Of a DNA stretch of 64,000 nucleotides, positions 1 to 8,469 are shown one piece after another. The first letter of the stretch is position 1. Each line of letters opens with the position of its first letter. The stretch comes from Streptomyces cyaneus (GTDB lineage Bacteria; Actinomycetota; Actinomycetes; Streptomycetales; Streptomycetaceae). The stretch lies in contig NZ_RQJW01000006.1 in assembly GCF_004028635.1 (NCBI RefSeq), positions 124,001 to 188,000 of the forward strand. The letters are read 5' to 3'. The translations under genes and the position numbers were made by a program. The notes under the pieces were generated by a model. It saw only the letters and a program-made list of their open reading frames with translations, was not told where the DNA came from and ran no database searches.

Positions 1-1
1 C

Positions 2-1468
2 ACCACGATCAGCGGGGTCACCCAGGGGGACTCCGGTCAACAGCCGGGCGGTCAGCAGCCCGGTGGGCAAACCCAGCAGGACCCCAACGGGCAAGCGGGG
101 CAAGCCGGTCAGGCCGGGCAGGTTGGGCAGAGTGGGCAGTCCGGCGCGGGGGGCTCGAACCTCCAGGCCGCCCACCGCGAGGCCACCGGCGCGACCCTCT
201 ACGAGGGCAAGGCCCTCATCGGGGCCGTGGCCGTCGCCGAATGGGCAGTGCCGGTGCTGTCGTTCGGCCTCCTGGTCGTCGGCGTCGCCGTCATGGGCCG
301 CTTCGGCATGATGCTGATCCTCGCCCGCCGCCACTACCGGCAGCGCAACAAACGCCGGTTCAGCTGGGGACCGCCGGTCCACCAACCGGTGAGCGTGATC
401 GTCCCGGCGTACAACGAGAAGGAGTGCATCGCCAACACCCTCGAGTCGCTGTCGAAGAGCACGCATCCGATCGAGATCATCGTGGTCGACGACGGCTCGA
501 CGGACGGTACGTCCGAGATCGCCCGCAGCGCAGCCTACGAACTCGGCATGAACAACGTCCGCGTCATCCGCCAGGAGAACGCTGGCAAGCCGGCCGCGCT
601 GAACAACGGCGTGCGCAGCGCCAGTTACGACATCGTCGTGATGATGGACGGCGACACCGTCTTCGAGCCGGACACCGTACGGCAGCTGGTGCAGCCCTTC
701 GCCGACCCGGAGGTCGGCGCGGTCGCCGGCAACGCCAAGGTCGGCAACCGCAACACCGTCATCGGCGCCTGGCAGCACATCGAGTACGTGATGGGCTTCA
801 ACCTCGACCGGCGCATGTACGACCTGCTGCGCTGCATGCCGACCATCCCCGGCGCCATCGGCGCGTTCCGCCGTGAGGCGGTGCTGGAGGTCGGCGGCAT
901 GAGCGAGGACACCCTCGCCGAGGACACCGACATCACCATCGCCATGCACCGCGAGGGCCGGCGGGTCGTCTACCAGGAGCACGCACGCGCGTGGACGGAG
1001 GCGCCGGGTTCGCTGAAGCAGCTGTGGTCGCAGCGCTACCGCTGGTCGTACGGCACCATGCAGGCGCTGTGGAAGCACCGCAAGTCGCTGACGGACAAGG
1101 GGCCTTCGGGCCGCTTCGGCCGGGTCGGCATGCCGCTGGTCGTGATCTTCCAGATCCTCACGCCGGTCTTCGCCCCGCTCATCGACGTCTTCACCGTCTA
1201 CTCGATGATCTTCGTCGACTTCCAGGCGGCCCTGCTGGCCTGGCTCGCGGTGCTCGGGGTGCAGCTCCTGTGCGCGGCGTACGCCTTCCGCCTGGACCGG
1301 GAGAAGTACCGCTACCTGCTGATGATGCCGCTCCAGCAGCTCGCCTACCGCCAGATGATGTACCTCGTCCTCATCCACTCCTGCATCACGGCCCTGACCG
1401 GCGGCCGCCTGCGCTGGCAGAAGCTGAAGCGCACGGGCGAGGTCGGGACGCCGGCGGGGGTGAGCTGA
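2..1468 (+). CDS. Polysaccharide deacetylase/glycosyltransferase family 2 protein, C-terminal part
   Basis: The reading frame is open at the left edge, so the true start lies outside; 488 residues are visible. They begin with a Gly/Gln-rich linker (about residues 8-50, GQ repeats), then a membrane segment from about residue 79, then a GT-A glycosyltransferase domain with VVDDGSTDGT, MMDGDT (DxD), EDTD and QRYRW (QxxRW) motifs, and further C-terminal membrane helices. This is the layout of processive family 2 synthases such as those for poly-N-acetylglucosamine or hyaluronan. In Streptomyces such linkers often join an N-terminal NodB-type deacetylase to the synthase; that domain is inferred, not seen. 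The gene overlaps the next one by one base (TGATG), implying translational coupling. Substrate unknown. Confidence 0.8.
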   Translation, partial: TTISGVTQGDSGQQPGGQQPGGQTQQDPNGQAGQAGQAGQVGQSGQSGAGGSNLQAAHREATGATLYEGKALIGAVAVAEWAVPVLSFGLLVVGVAVMGRFGMMLILARRHYRQRNKRRFSWGPPVHQPVSVIVPAYNEKECIANTLESLSKSTHPIEIIVVDDGSTDGTSEIARSAAYELGMNNVRVIRQENAGKPAALNNGVRSASYDIVVMMDGDTVFEPDTVRQLVQPFADPEVGAVAGNAKVGNRNTVIGAWQHIEYVMGFNLDRRMYDLLRCMPTIPGAIGAFRREAVLEVGGMSEDTLAEDTDITIAMHREGRRVVYQEHARAWTEAPGSLKQLWSQRYRWSYGTMQALWKHRKSLTDKGPSGRFGRVGMPLVVIFQILTPVFAPLIDVFTVYSMIFVDFQAALLAWLAVLGVQLLCAAYAFRLDREKYRYLLMMPLQQLAYRQMMYLVLIHSCITALTGGRLRWQKLKRTGEVGTPAGVS

Positions 1469-2643
1469 TGGGAGCGCACAGGAGAGGGGGGTCTTCCGCT
1501 ACCGCACAGCCTGCAGCGCCGGGTCCCGATGCAGCGGACGCCACGGAAACCGACCTCGATTCACGCCCCAACCCCCCTGTGAGGGACCGCTACTTCGACA
1601 CCCTCCGCGCCGTCGCCCTGGTACGGGTCGTCGCCTACCACACCTTCGGCTGGGCCTGGGCGGGCATGGTCTTCCCCTCGATGGGGGTCATGTTCGCCCT
1701 GGCAGGCACCCTCATGGCGAAGTCCCTGGAACGCCCCGCGCTCAAGGTGATCCGCAGCCGGATGCGCCGGCTCCTGCCACCCTTCTGGTTCTGGGGCTTC
1801 TTCGTGGTCGTGGCGATGCTGATCCACGACTGGATGCCGGGCTGGCAGATCGTCTACTGGATCGTGCCGCTGGGCGACCCGCCGGGCAACGCGTGGGGCC
1901 AGCAGGCCTGGGAGATCCTCTGGTACCTGCGGACGTACCTCTGGTTCGTCCTGCTGTCCCCCCTGCTGCTGCGGGTGTTCCGCCTGGCCCCGGTGGCGGT
2001 GCTGCTGCTCTCGCTGGGCCCGATCCTCGTCCTCCATTTCGCGTGGGAGCCCCCGGACGACCGCTTCGGCAGCGCGCTCACCGACCTGGCCACGTTCCTC
2101 TTCTGCTGGATCCTCGGCTTCGCGCACCGCGACGGTGTCCTGCGGCGGCTGAAGCCGTTCGCCGTCGCCGCCCTCTCCCTCGCGGCGATCGCGTACGGCG
2201 GCTGGTACGCCTTCACCCACCAGGCCGAAACCGGTTCCTACGACCTGGACGACATCCCCCTCGCCCAGGCGTTCTGGTCGGCGGGCTATGTGACGCTGCT
2301 GATGTACGCCAAGGAGTTCTTCCGGATCGACTTCGCCTGGCTGACCCTCCCCCACTCTCGGCTTCGCTCGAGCGGGGGGACCCCCATCGCCGCCCTGGAC
2401 CACCTCGTGACGCTCTTCAACGCGCGTGCGGTCACGATCTACCTCTGGCACGAGATCGCCCTGATCCTCGCTGTCCCGCTGATCGACCAGTTCTGGAACG
2501 TGCCCGCGTTCGAGAAGTACCTGCCGCTGGAGAGCCAGTGGTTCATGTTCGGCATCGGCTGGATCCTGATCGCGGGGTTCGTCCTGCTGTGCGGCTGGGT
2601 GGAGGATGTGGCCGGGAAGAAGAAGCCCAAGCTCGTTCCGTGA
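1468..2643 (+). CDS. Acyltransferase-3 family membrane protein
   Basis: 391 residues, starting at an ATG that overlaps the stop of the glycosyltransferase. After a hydrophilic N-terminus of about 40 residues comes RYFDTLRAVALVRVVAYHTF, the usual opening of the acyltransferase-3 family (OatA/NodX type), whose conserved His is visible. About ten hydrophobic segments follow. Members transfer acetyl or other acyl groups onto extracytoplasmic carbohydrates. Coupling to the glycosyltransferase suggests it decorates the polymer made by that enzyme; this is inference from context. Confidence 0.75.
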   Translation: MGAHRRGGSSATAQPAAPGPDAADATETDLDSRPNPPVRDRYFDTLRAVALVRVVAYHTFGWAWAGMVFPSMGVMFALAGTLMAKSLERPALKVIRSRMRRLLPPFWFWGFFVVVAMLIHDWMPGWQIVYWIVPLGDPPGNAWGQQAWEILWYLRTYLWFVLLSPLLLRVFRLAPVAVLLLSLGPILVLHFAWEPPDDRFGSALTDLATFLFCWILGFAHRDGVLRRLKPFAVAALSLAAIAYGGWYAFTHQAETGSYDLDDIPLAQAFWSAGYVTLLMYAKEFFRIDFAWLTLPHSRLRSSGGTPIAALDHLVTLFNARAVTIYLWHEIALILAVPLIDQFWNVPAFEKYLPLESQWFMFGIGWILIAGFVLLCGWVEDVAGKKKPKLVP

Positions 2644-2686
2644 GGGCCTCGGCCGCTTCCGTCAGGGCGGCTGCAAGAATGAGCGC

Positions 2687-3382
2687 GTGACCCGCGCTTC
2701 CCTGAACAAGCAGCCGCACGAAGTCGCCTCGATGTTCGACGACGTGGCGGAACGGTACGACCTGACGAACGACGTGCTGTCGCTCGGCCAGGACCGTGTG
2801 TGGCGCAAGGAGGTGGCGAAGGCGGTCGATGCCCGCCCCGCGCAGAAGGTCCTCGACCTGGCGGCCGGCACGGCCACCTCGTCCCTGCCCTTCGCGCAGA
2901 CGGGCGCGTATGTCGTCCCCTGCGACTTCTCCCTCGGCATGCTCCAGGTCGGCAAGAAGAAGCACCCGTGGCTGCCGCTGACGGCGGGCGACGCGACGAA
3001 GCTGCCGTTCAAGGACGACACCTTCGACGCGGTCACCATCTCCTTCGGACTGCGCAACGTCCAGGACTTCGACGCCGCCCTGCGTGAGATGTACCGGGTG
3101 ACGCGGCCCGGCGGCCGGGTCGTGATCTGCGAGTTCTCGCACCCGACCTGGGCGCCTTTCCGCACGGTCTACACCGAGTACCTGATGCGCGCCCTGCCCC
3201 CGGTCGCCCGCGCGGTGTCCTCGAACCCCGAGGCGTACGTCTACCTCGCCGAGTCCATCCGCGCCTGGCCCGACCAGCCGGCCCTCGCCGAACGCCTGCG
3301 CAAGGCCGGCTGGTCGAAGGTGGCCTGGCGGAACCTGACGGGCGGAGTGGTGGCCCTGCACCGGGGCTTCAAGCAGAGCTGA
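2687..3382 (+). CDS. menG: Demethylmenaquinone methyltransferase
   Basis: 231 residues. It performs the last step of menaquinone synthesis, SAM-dependent C-methylation of demethylmenaquinone. The UbiE/MenG family hallmarks are present: the N-terminal block with FDDVAERYDLTNDVLSLG, SAM-binding VLDLAAGTATSSL (about residue 58), and the ISFGLRNVQD and RVTRPGGRVVICEF blocks. The GTG at 2687 (reading MTRASLNKQPHEV) is chosen because homologues start at this point; the longer in-frame extension is not family-like. Its 3' end overlaps the convergent PASTA gene by 14 bp. The MenJ-like reductase, the polyprenyl synthase and the nuo operon are within 36 kb. Confidence 0.93.
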   Translation: MTRASLNKQPHEVASMFDDVAERYDLTNDVLSLGQDRVWRKEVAKAVDARPAQKVLDLAAGTATSSLPFAQTGAYVVPCDFSLGMLQVGKKKHPWLPLTAGDATKLPFKDDTFDAVTISFGLRNVQDFDAALREMYRVTRPGGRVVICEFSHPTWAPFRTVYTEYLMRALPPVARAVSSNPEAYVYLAESIRAWPDQPALAERLRKAGWSKVAWRNLTGGVVALHRGFKQS

Positions 3383-3716
3383 CGACGGGGTACGGGTCTC
3401 CTGGCTCGTCGAGCTCGCGCTCCAGCCCGCCCTTCGGCGGCCGCGGGATGCGTGGCTCGCGTACGCCTCCGCCGCCCTCACCTTCGCCGAAGTCGAACCA
3501 GACGTAGACCAGAGAGTCCCGCGGCACCTCGGCACCGGGCTGGGGATACTGGCGTACGACGTAGTCGACGACGGTGAGGTGGAAGTCCGGCCGGTCCGGT
3601 GCGTTGAGGAGCAGGCCGTGCGACTTCGCTGCCTCGCGCGCGTCCATGGCCATCAGTCCGACGAACCTCGGTACGCGCACCTCGGGCGTTTTGGGTGTTA
3701 TACGCACAGATGTCAC
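3369..3716 (-). CDS. Small PASTA-domain protein
   Basis: 115 residues, with one PASTA-like fold (VPRFVGLMAMDAREAAKSHG followed by QYPQPGAEVPRDSLVYVWFD). PASTA units usually bind peptidoglycan or beta-lactams when attached to Ser/Thr kinases or PBPs. Here there is no signal peptide or kinase, so a cytoplasmic role is possible. The C-terminus is low complexity (Gly, Glu, Pro rich). The listed GTG is the upstream choice; a second GTG at 3707-3705 has a better placed GGGGTG ribosome site and may be the real start. The gene runs into the 3' end of menG. Confidence 0.7.
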   Translation of the reverse strand: MTSVRITPKTPEVRVPRFVGLMAMDAREAAKSHGLLLNAPDRPDFHLTVVDYVVRQYPQPGAEVPRDSLVYVWFDFGEGEGGGGVREPRIPRPPKGGLERELDEPGDPYPVVSSA

Positions 3717-3834
3717 CCCCAGCGGTACTGGCAGGGTAACCGCCCGGGGGTACCGCCCGGAAGCGTCAAGTATCTTTCTGTAGCAGTCGGTTACTCAGGG
3801 TCACGAAAGGCTTTGCGAATTCGCGAAACCGGCG

Positions 3835-4341
3835 TCACAGATCGAGCCGGTAGCAGTGCCCCTGCTGCCGAGCGTCCGGTGTGGTGAACACCTCGGCGAG
3901 CCGCATCTCCAGCCGCCGCGTCACCGCGATCGACCGCTCGTTGCGGGCGTCGACCATCGCCACCACGCTCGGCACCCCGGCCGCCCGAACCCGCTCCAGC
4001 GTCAACCGCGCGGCCGCGGTGACATACCCCTTGCCCCAGTACTCCCGCCCGAGCCGCCAGCCGATCTCGATCTCCCCCGCGGGCCCCCAGGCCCGCTCCC
4101 ACGGCTGGGCGCCGGTGAAGCCGATGACCTGCTCGTTCTCGTCGAGCATGGTCCACAGGCAGAACCCGAGCTCGGCGTCGTGCCGACGCTGTCGGGCGGT
4201 GAGCTCCTCGTAGACGGACAGCTCCGCGGCCCTGCCGCCGTGGAACTCCATGACATCCGGGTGGGCGAAGACCCGGTGCCAGGCGACGGCGTCCTCGTCG
4301 GTGGGGACACGGAGCCGTACGACAGGCAGAACTCGGTTCAC
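3835..4341 (-). CDS. GNAT family N-acetyltransferase
   Basis: 168 residues, GTG start. It resembles the RimJ/RimL-like GNAT proteins: N-terminal RLRVPTDEDAVAWHRVFAHP, central IEIGWRLGREYWGKGYVTAA (the acetyl-CoA-binding motif A region) and a C-terminal NERSIAVTRRLEMRLAEVF block. The acceptor substrate cannot be read from the sequence. It is divergent from the geranylgeranyl-reductase gene, with 98 bp between them. Confidence 0.85.
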   Translation of the reverse strand: MNRVLPVVRLRVPTDEDAVAWHRVFAHPDVMEFHGGRAAELSVYEELTARQRRHDAELGFCLWTMLDENEQVIGFTGAQPWERAWGPAGEIEIGWRLGREYWGKGYVTAAARLTLERVRAAGVPSVVAMVDARNERSIAVTRRLEMRLAEVFTTPDARQQGHCYRLDL

Positions 4342-4439
4342 GGGGGCAGCCCTTCAGCCGGGTGATCAACGCTGCTGAATAGACTGCCCATGTCCAGTGC
4401 CGGTCGGCACACAGATTTCGAACTTGGGGAGATCCCGAC

Positions 4440-5771
4440 GTGACCGACGTGACCGAGCCCGTCTCCTCGCCCCACTCCTCTCCCCTCTCCTCACCCCTCT
4501 CCGAGAACACCGCCGATGTGATCGTCGTCGGCGCGGGGCCGGCCGGCGCCACGACGGCGTACCACCTGGCCAAGTCCGGCCTCGATGTCCTGCTGTTGGA
4601 GAAGACCGAGTTCCCGCGGGAGAAGGTCTGCGGCGACGGCCTGACCCCGCGCGCGGTCAAACAGCTGGTGGCCATGGGCATCGACATCTCCGAGGAAGCC
4701 GGCTGGCTGCGGAACAAGGGCCTGAGGATCATCGGCGGCGGCGTGCGCCTCCAGCTGGACTGGCCCGACCTCGCCTCCTTCCCCGACTACGGCCTGGTCC
4801 GCAAGCGCGACGACTTCGACGAGCAACTCGCCCGCCAGGCCCAGAAGGCAGGCGCCCGCCTCTACGAGCGCTGCAACGTCGGCGCCCCGATCATCGACGA
4901 CCGCACCGGCCGCATCACCGGCGTCCACGCCAAGCTCGGCGAGGAGAAGCGCGAGGTCACCTTCCACGCGCCCCTGGTGGTCGCCGCCGACGGCAACTCC
5001 ACCCGCCTCTCCCTGGCGATGGGCCTGCACCGCCGCGAGGACCGCCCGATGGGCGTGGCCGTACGGACGTATTTCGAAAGCCCCCGCCACGAGGACGACT
5101 ACCTGGAGTCCTGGCTGGAGCTGTGGGACCGCCGCGGCCCCGGCGAGGACCGCCTCCTGCCCGGCTACGGCTGGATCTTCGGCATGGGCGACGGCACGTC
5201 GAACGTCGGCCTGGGCGTGCTCAACACCTCCGACTCCTTCAAGGAGCTGGACTGGCGCGAGGTACTGAAGGCCTGGTGCGCCTCCATGCCGGAGGACTGG
5301 GGCTACACGCCGGAGAACATGACCGGCCCGATCCGCGGCGCCGCCCTCCCCATGGCCTTCAACCGCCAACCCCACTACACCAAGGGCCTGCTGCTGGTCG
5401 GCGACGCCGGCGGCCTGGTGAACCCCTTCAACGGCGAGGGCATCGCCTACGCCATGGAGTCCGGCCAGATCGCCGCCGACGTCATCGTCCAGGCCCACGC
5501 CCGCTCGACCCCCGCCGGGCGCGAACTCGCCCTCCAGCGCTACCCGCGCGTCCTGAAGGACACCTACGGCGGCTACTACACGCTGGGCCGCGCCTTCGTG
5601 AAGCTCATCGGCAACCCGAAGGTCATGAAGATCGCGGCCCAGCGCGGCCTGACCCACCCGGTGCTGATGAAGTTCACCCTGAAGCTCCTGGCCAACCTCA
5701 CCGACCCGACGGGCGGCGACGCGATGGACCGGATCATCAACGGGCTGAGCAAGGTGGCGCCGAAGGCCTGA
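4440..5771 (+). CDS. Geranylgeranyl reductase family flavoprotein (MenJ-like)
   Basis: 443 residues, GTG start with GGGGAGA 8 bp upstream. N-terminal FAD-binding VIVVGAGPAGATTAYHLAKS (about residues 22-41), CGDGLTPRAV, and the second FAD block GDAGGLVNPFNGEGIAYAME fit the geranylgeranyl reductase family. In Mycobacterium tuberculosis the relative beside menG and a polyprenyl synthase gene is MenJ, which saturates one isoprene unit of menaquinone. The neighbourhood here (menG 1 kb upstream, nuo downstream, polyprenyl synthase at 38.6 kb) supports that assignment, but a role on another prenyl lipid cannot be excluded. Confidence 0.85.
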   Translation: MTDVTEPVSSPHSSPLSSPLSENTADVIVVGAGPAGATTAYHLAKSGLDVLLLEKTEFPREKVCGDGLTPRAVKQLVAMGIDISEEAGWLRNKGLRIIGGGVRLQLDWPDLASFPDYGLVRKRDDFDEQLARQAQKAGARLYERCNVGAPIIDDRTGRITGVHAKLGEEKREVTFHAPLVVAADGNSTRLSLAMGLHRREDRPMGVAVRTYFESPRHEDDYLESWLELWDRRGPGEDRLLPGYGWIFGMGDGTSNVGLGVLNTSDSFKELDWREVLKAWCASMPEDWGYTPENMTGPIRGAALPMAFNRQPHYTKGLLLVGDAGGLVNPFNGEGIAYAMESGQIAADVIVQAHARSTPAGRELALQRYPRVLKDTYGGYYTLGRAFVKLIGNPKVMKIAAQRGLTHPVLMKFTLKLLANLTDPTGGDAMDRIINGLSKVAPKA

Positions 5772-5782
5772 CCCGGCGGCGA

Positions 5783-6409
5783 CTACCCGTTGAGGGCCTC
5801 GATGTTGGCGGCCCGGCGTGCGAAGACCTCCTCGCGCCGGTCCGCCACCTGCCGCAGCGCGTCCTTGCGCTCGCGCTTGGAGAGCCGGTCCAGGTAGACG
5901 TGGCCGCCCACGTGGTCGGTCTCATGGGCGAGACAGCGGGCGAAGTACCCCGTGCCCTCGATCACCAGCGGCTCGCCGTCCTTGTCGTACCCGCGCACCA
6001 CGGCCCGGTCCGGACGCGGCACGTCCATCACCGCGCCCGGCACGGACAGGCAGCCCTCGCTGTCGTCGAGCAGCCTGCGCCCGGCCGGGTCGAGCGGCTC
6101 CAGCACCGGGTTCACGATGTGCCCGACATGCCGGACCCCGTCGTCGTCCGGGCAGTCGTACACGAACAGCCGTAGATCGACGCCGACCTGGTTCGCCGCC
6201 AGTCCGGCCCCGTCGGCGATGTACATCGTCAGGAACATGTCGTCGATGAGCGCGGCGAGATCGGGCCCGAACTCGGTGACGTCCCGGCACGGCTTGTGCA
6301 GCACCTCTTCCCCCACCTCGGTGATCCTGCGCACCGACCCACGCCGGGCCTCGGGCGCGAGCGGCGGATACGACTCGACGGGCCTGCCTTGCACGAAAAC
6401 GCTGGGCAT
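5783..6409 (-). CDS. def: Peptide deformylase
   Basis: 208 residues. Removes the N-formyl group from nascent proteins. All three signatures are present: GAGLAANQVG (residues 67-76), EGCLSVPG (about 118-125, metal-binding Cys) and HETDH (162-166, two His ligands and the catalytic Glu). The ATG at 6409 is preceded by AAGGAGACACAG, an excellent ribosome site; the frame stays open upstream but that extension is not deformylase-like. Convergent with the geranylgeranyl reductase gene (11 bp between the stops) and divergent from the FAD oxidoreductase. Confidence 0.95.
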   Translation of the reverse strand: MPSVFVQGRPVESYPPLAPEARRGSVRRITEVGEEVLHKPCRDVTEFGPDLAALIDDMFLTMYIADGAGLAANQVGVDLRLFVYDCPDDDGVRHVGHIVNPVLEPLDPAGRRLLDDSEGCLSVPGAVMDVPRPDRAVVRGYDKDGEPLVIEGTGYFARCLAHETDHVGGHVYLDRLSKRERKDALRQVADRREEVFARRAANIEALNG

Positions 6410-6517
6410 CGCTGTGTCTCCTTGTTGTCCTTGGGCTGTTGCGTGTTGTGAGGATGCTGTGGTCGGCCGAGAAACGGGCTTCCGACCTCCGCAGACCCTC
6501 CCTACCCTCACGGATTC

Positions 6518-8344
6518 ATGACAACAGAACACGCGCACGAGCCCCAGGAGAAGACAGGTCACACGCGATCCGGCCACACCCGCAGACGCTTTCTGGCCGG
6601 TGCCGGGGGAGTGGCCGGCACCCTCGCCTTATGGCCGGCCGGCAGCGCGCGGGCCGCGGCAGGCAAGCGGGTCGCTGTCCTCGGCGGCGGAGTCTCCGGC
6701 CTGAGCGCCGCCCACGAACTCGCCGAACGCGGCTACGCGGTCACCGTCTACGAGTACTACGACACCCTCGGCGGCAAGGCCCGCTCGATGCCCGTCCCCG
6801 GCACGGCGGCCGGCGGCCGCGCGGACCTCCCCGCCGAGCACGGCTTCCGCTTCTTCCCCGGCTTCTACCGGAACCTGCCGGACACCATGCGCCGCATCCC
6901 CGTCCCCGGCAACGCGAACGGCGTCCACGACAACCTCCGCAGCGGCACCGAGGCCCTGTTCGCCCGCGCCGCCGGCCGCCCCGACCTGCACTTCCCGCTC
7001 CGCCGCGCCACCACCCCGCCCCGCCCCGGCGATCTCACCCTCAGCTGGATCCGCGACCAGATCCTCTCGGTGCTGGACCTCGGCACCCGCCTCCCGGCCC
7101 ACGAGGTCGCCTACTTCGCCGACCGGCTCCTCGTCCACCTCACCAGCTGCGACGCCCGCCGTGAGGAGGTGTGGGAGAAGGTCGCATGGTGGGACTTCAT
7201 ACGCGCCGAGGAGATGAGCGAGGAGTACCGCACGCTCCTGGGCATCGGCCAGACCCGCAATCTGGTCGCCACCCGCGCGGAGGTGGCGTCCACCCGAACC
7301 GTCGGCCGCGTCATCATCGAGGCCCTGCTCCTGTGGGGCCTGCTCGGCCGCGGCATGGACGGCGACGCCGACATCGACCGCATCCTCAACGCCCCCACCA
7401 GCGAGGCCTGGATCGACCCCTGGGAGGCCCACCTGCGCTCCCTCGGCGTCCGGTTCGTCCTCGGCACCCAGGCCCACGAGATCCTCTACGACGGCGGCCG
7501 GGTGACCGGCGTCCGCGTCTCCGCCCGCGACGGCGCCGACGAACGTACCGTCACCGCCGACCACTACATCTCCGCGCTGCCCGTCGAGCACGCCCGCGTG
7601 ACGTGGGGCCCCGCCCTGCGCGCGGCCGACCCGCAGCTCGCGCGCTGCGACGCCCTCCAGACCGACTGGATGACCGGCGTGATGTTCTACCTGCGCACAC
7701 CCACCCCGGTCGTGCACGGCCACATCAACTGCCTCGACTCACCCTGGTCGGTGACCGGCATCGGCCAGGCCCAGTTCTGGGACGGACGGGACTTCTCGCG
7801 CGACTACGGCGACGGCCGGGCCCACGACTGCCTCTCCGCGATCATCTCGGAATGGGACAAGCCCGGCATCCTGTACGGCAAGACAGCCAAGGAGTGCACC
7901 AAGGAGGAGGTCGTCGCCGAACTCTGGGCCCAGCTGAAGGACGGCCTGAACGACGCCGGCAAGACCACGCTCCGGGACGAGGACCGCCTCGGCTGGTTCA
8001 TGGACCCGGCGGTGACGGGCCTCGGAGGCCCCGATCCGCGCAACCGCGAACAGCTCCTCATCCACCCCACGGGCACCCTCTACGACCGCCCCACGGCCCA
8101 CACGAAGGTCCCGAACTTCTTCCTCGCAGGCGACTACGTCCGCACGGACGTCGACCTGGCAACGATGGAGGGCGCCAACGAATCCGCCCGCCTCGCCGTC
8201 AACGCCCTCCTGAAAGCGGACGATTCGGACGCCGAGCGCTGCCGGATCTGGGAGCTGTACCGGCCCCCGGAGCTGGAGCCGCTGAAGCGGATCGACGAGG
8301 TGCGCTACAAGCTGGGCCTGCCCAACACCTTCGACCTGGGATGA
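6518..8344 (+). CDS. Tat-exported FAD-dependent oxidoreductase (amine oxidase/desaturase fold)
   Basis: 608 residues. N-terminal twin-arginine signal (TRRRFLAGAGGVAGTLALW, about residues 21-39), then an FAD-binding Rossmann motif VAVLGGGVSGLSAAHELAER (about 51-70) and the C-terminal FLAGDYVRTDVDLATMEGA block of phytoene desaturase/hydroxysqualene dehydroxylase-like enzymes. Substrate unknown. Codon 38 (6629-6631), inside the Tat signal, is TTA, the rare leucine codon read by the bldA tRNA, which suggests developmentally delayed expression. Divergent from def; the 108 bp between them must hold both promoters. The stop codon lies in the first unit of a tandem repeat (8334-8417). Confidence 0.82.
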   Translation: MTTEHAHEPQEKTGHTRSGHTRRRFLAGAGGVAGTLALWPAGSARAAAGKRVAVLGGGVSGLSAAHELAERGYAVTVYEYYDTLGGKARSMPVPGTAAGGRADLPAEHGFRFFPGFYRNLPDTMRRIPVPGNANGVHDNLRSGTEALFARAAGRPDLHFPLRRATTPPRPGDLTLSWIRDQILSVLDLGTRLPAHEVAYFADRLLVHLTSCDARREEVWEKVAWWDFIRAEEMSEEYRTLLGIGQTRNLVATRAEVASTRTVGRVIIEALLLWGLLGRGMDGDADIDRILNAPTSEAWIDPWEAHLRSLGVRFVLGTQAHEILYDGGRVTGVRVSARDGADERTVTADHYISALPVEHARVTWGPALRAADPQLARCDALQTDWMTGVMFYLRTPTPVVHGHINCLDSPWSVTGIGQAQFWDGRDFSRDYGDGRAHDCLSAIISEWDKPGILYGKTAKECTKEEVVAELWAQLKDGLNDAGKTTLRDEDRLGWFMDPAVTGLGGPDPRNREQLLIHPTGTLYDRPTAHTKVPNFFLAGDYVRTDVDLATMEGANESARLAVNALLKADDSDAERCRIWELYRPPELEPLKRIDEVRYKLGLPNTFDLG

Positions 8345-8417
8345 GACGGTTCGCCCCGGGATGAGGGCTTGCCTCGGGGTGAGCCCTCGACCCGGGATGA
8401 GCTCGCTCCGGGAGGAG
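8334..8417. repeat. Tandem repeat seeded at the stop codon of the FAD oxidoreductase
   Basis: Five copies of a 12-bp core resembling CCCGGGATGAG begin at 8334, 8354, 8372, 8390 and 8406 (spacing 20, 18, 18, 16). The first copy contains the gene's own TGA stop (8342-8344) and three of the other four also carry TGA. Directly followed by a terminator hairpin. Confidence 0.75.
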
Positions 8418-8419
8418 AC

Positions 8420-8456
8420 GGAAGGGCCGCTGCCCCCGAGCGGCTGCGGCCCTTCC
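8420..8456. terminator. Bidirectional terminator hairpin
   Basis: Perfect 11-bp inverted repeat GGAAGGGCCGC (8420-8430) / GCGGCCCTTCC (8446-8456) with a 15-nt loop, between the convergent FAD oxidoreductase and NlpC/P60 genes. No U-tract, as usual in Streptomyces. Confidence 0.75.
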
Positions 8457-8469
8457 GAAACCGTACGGC

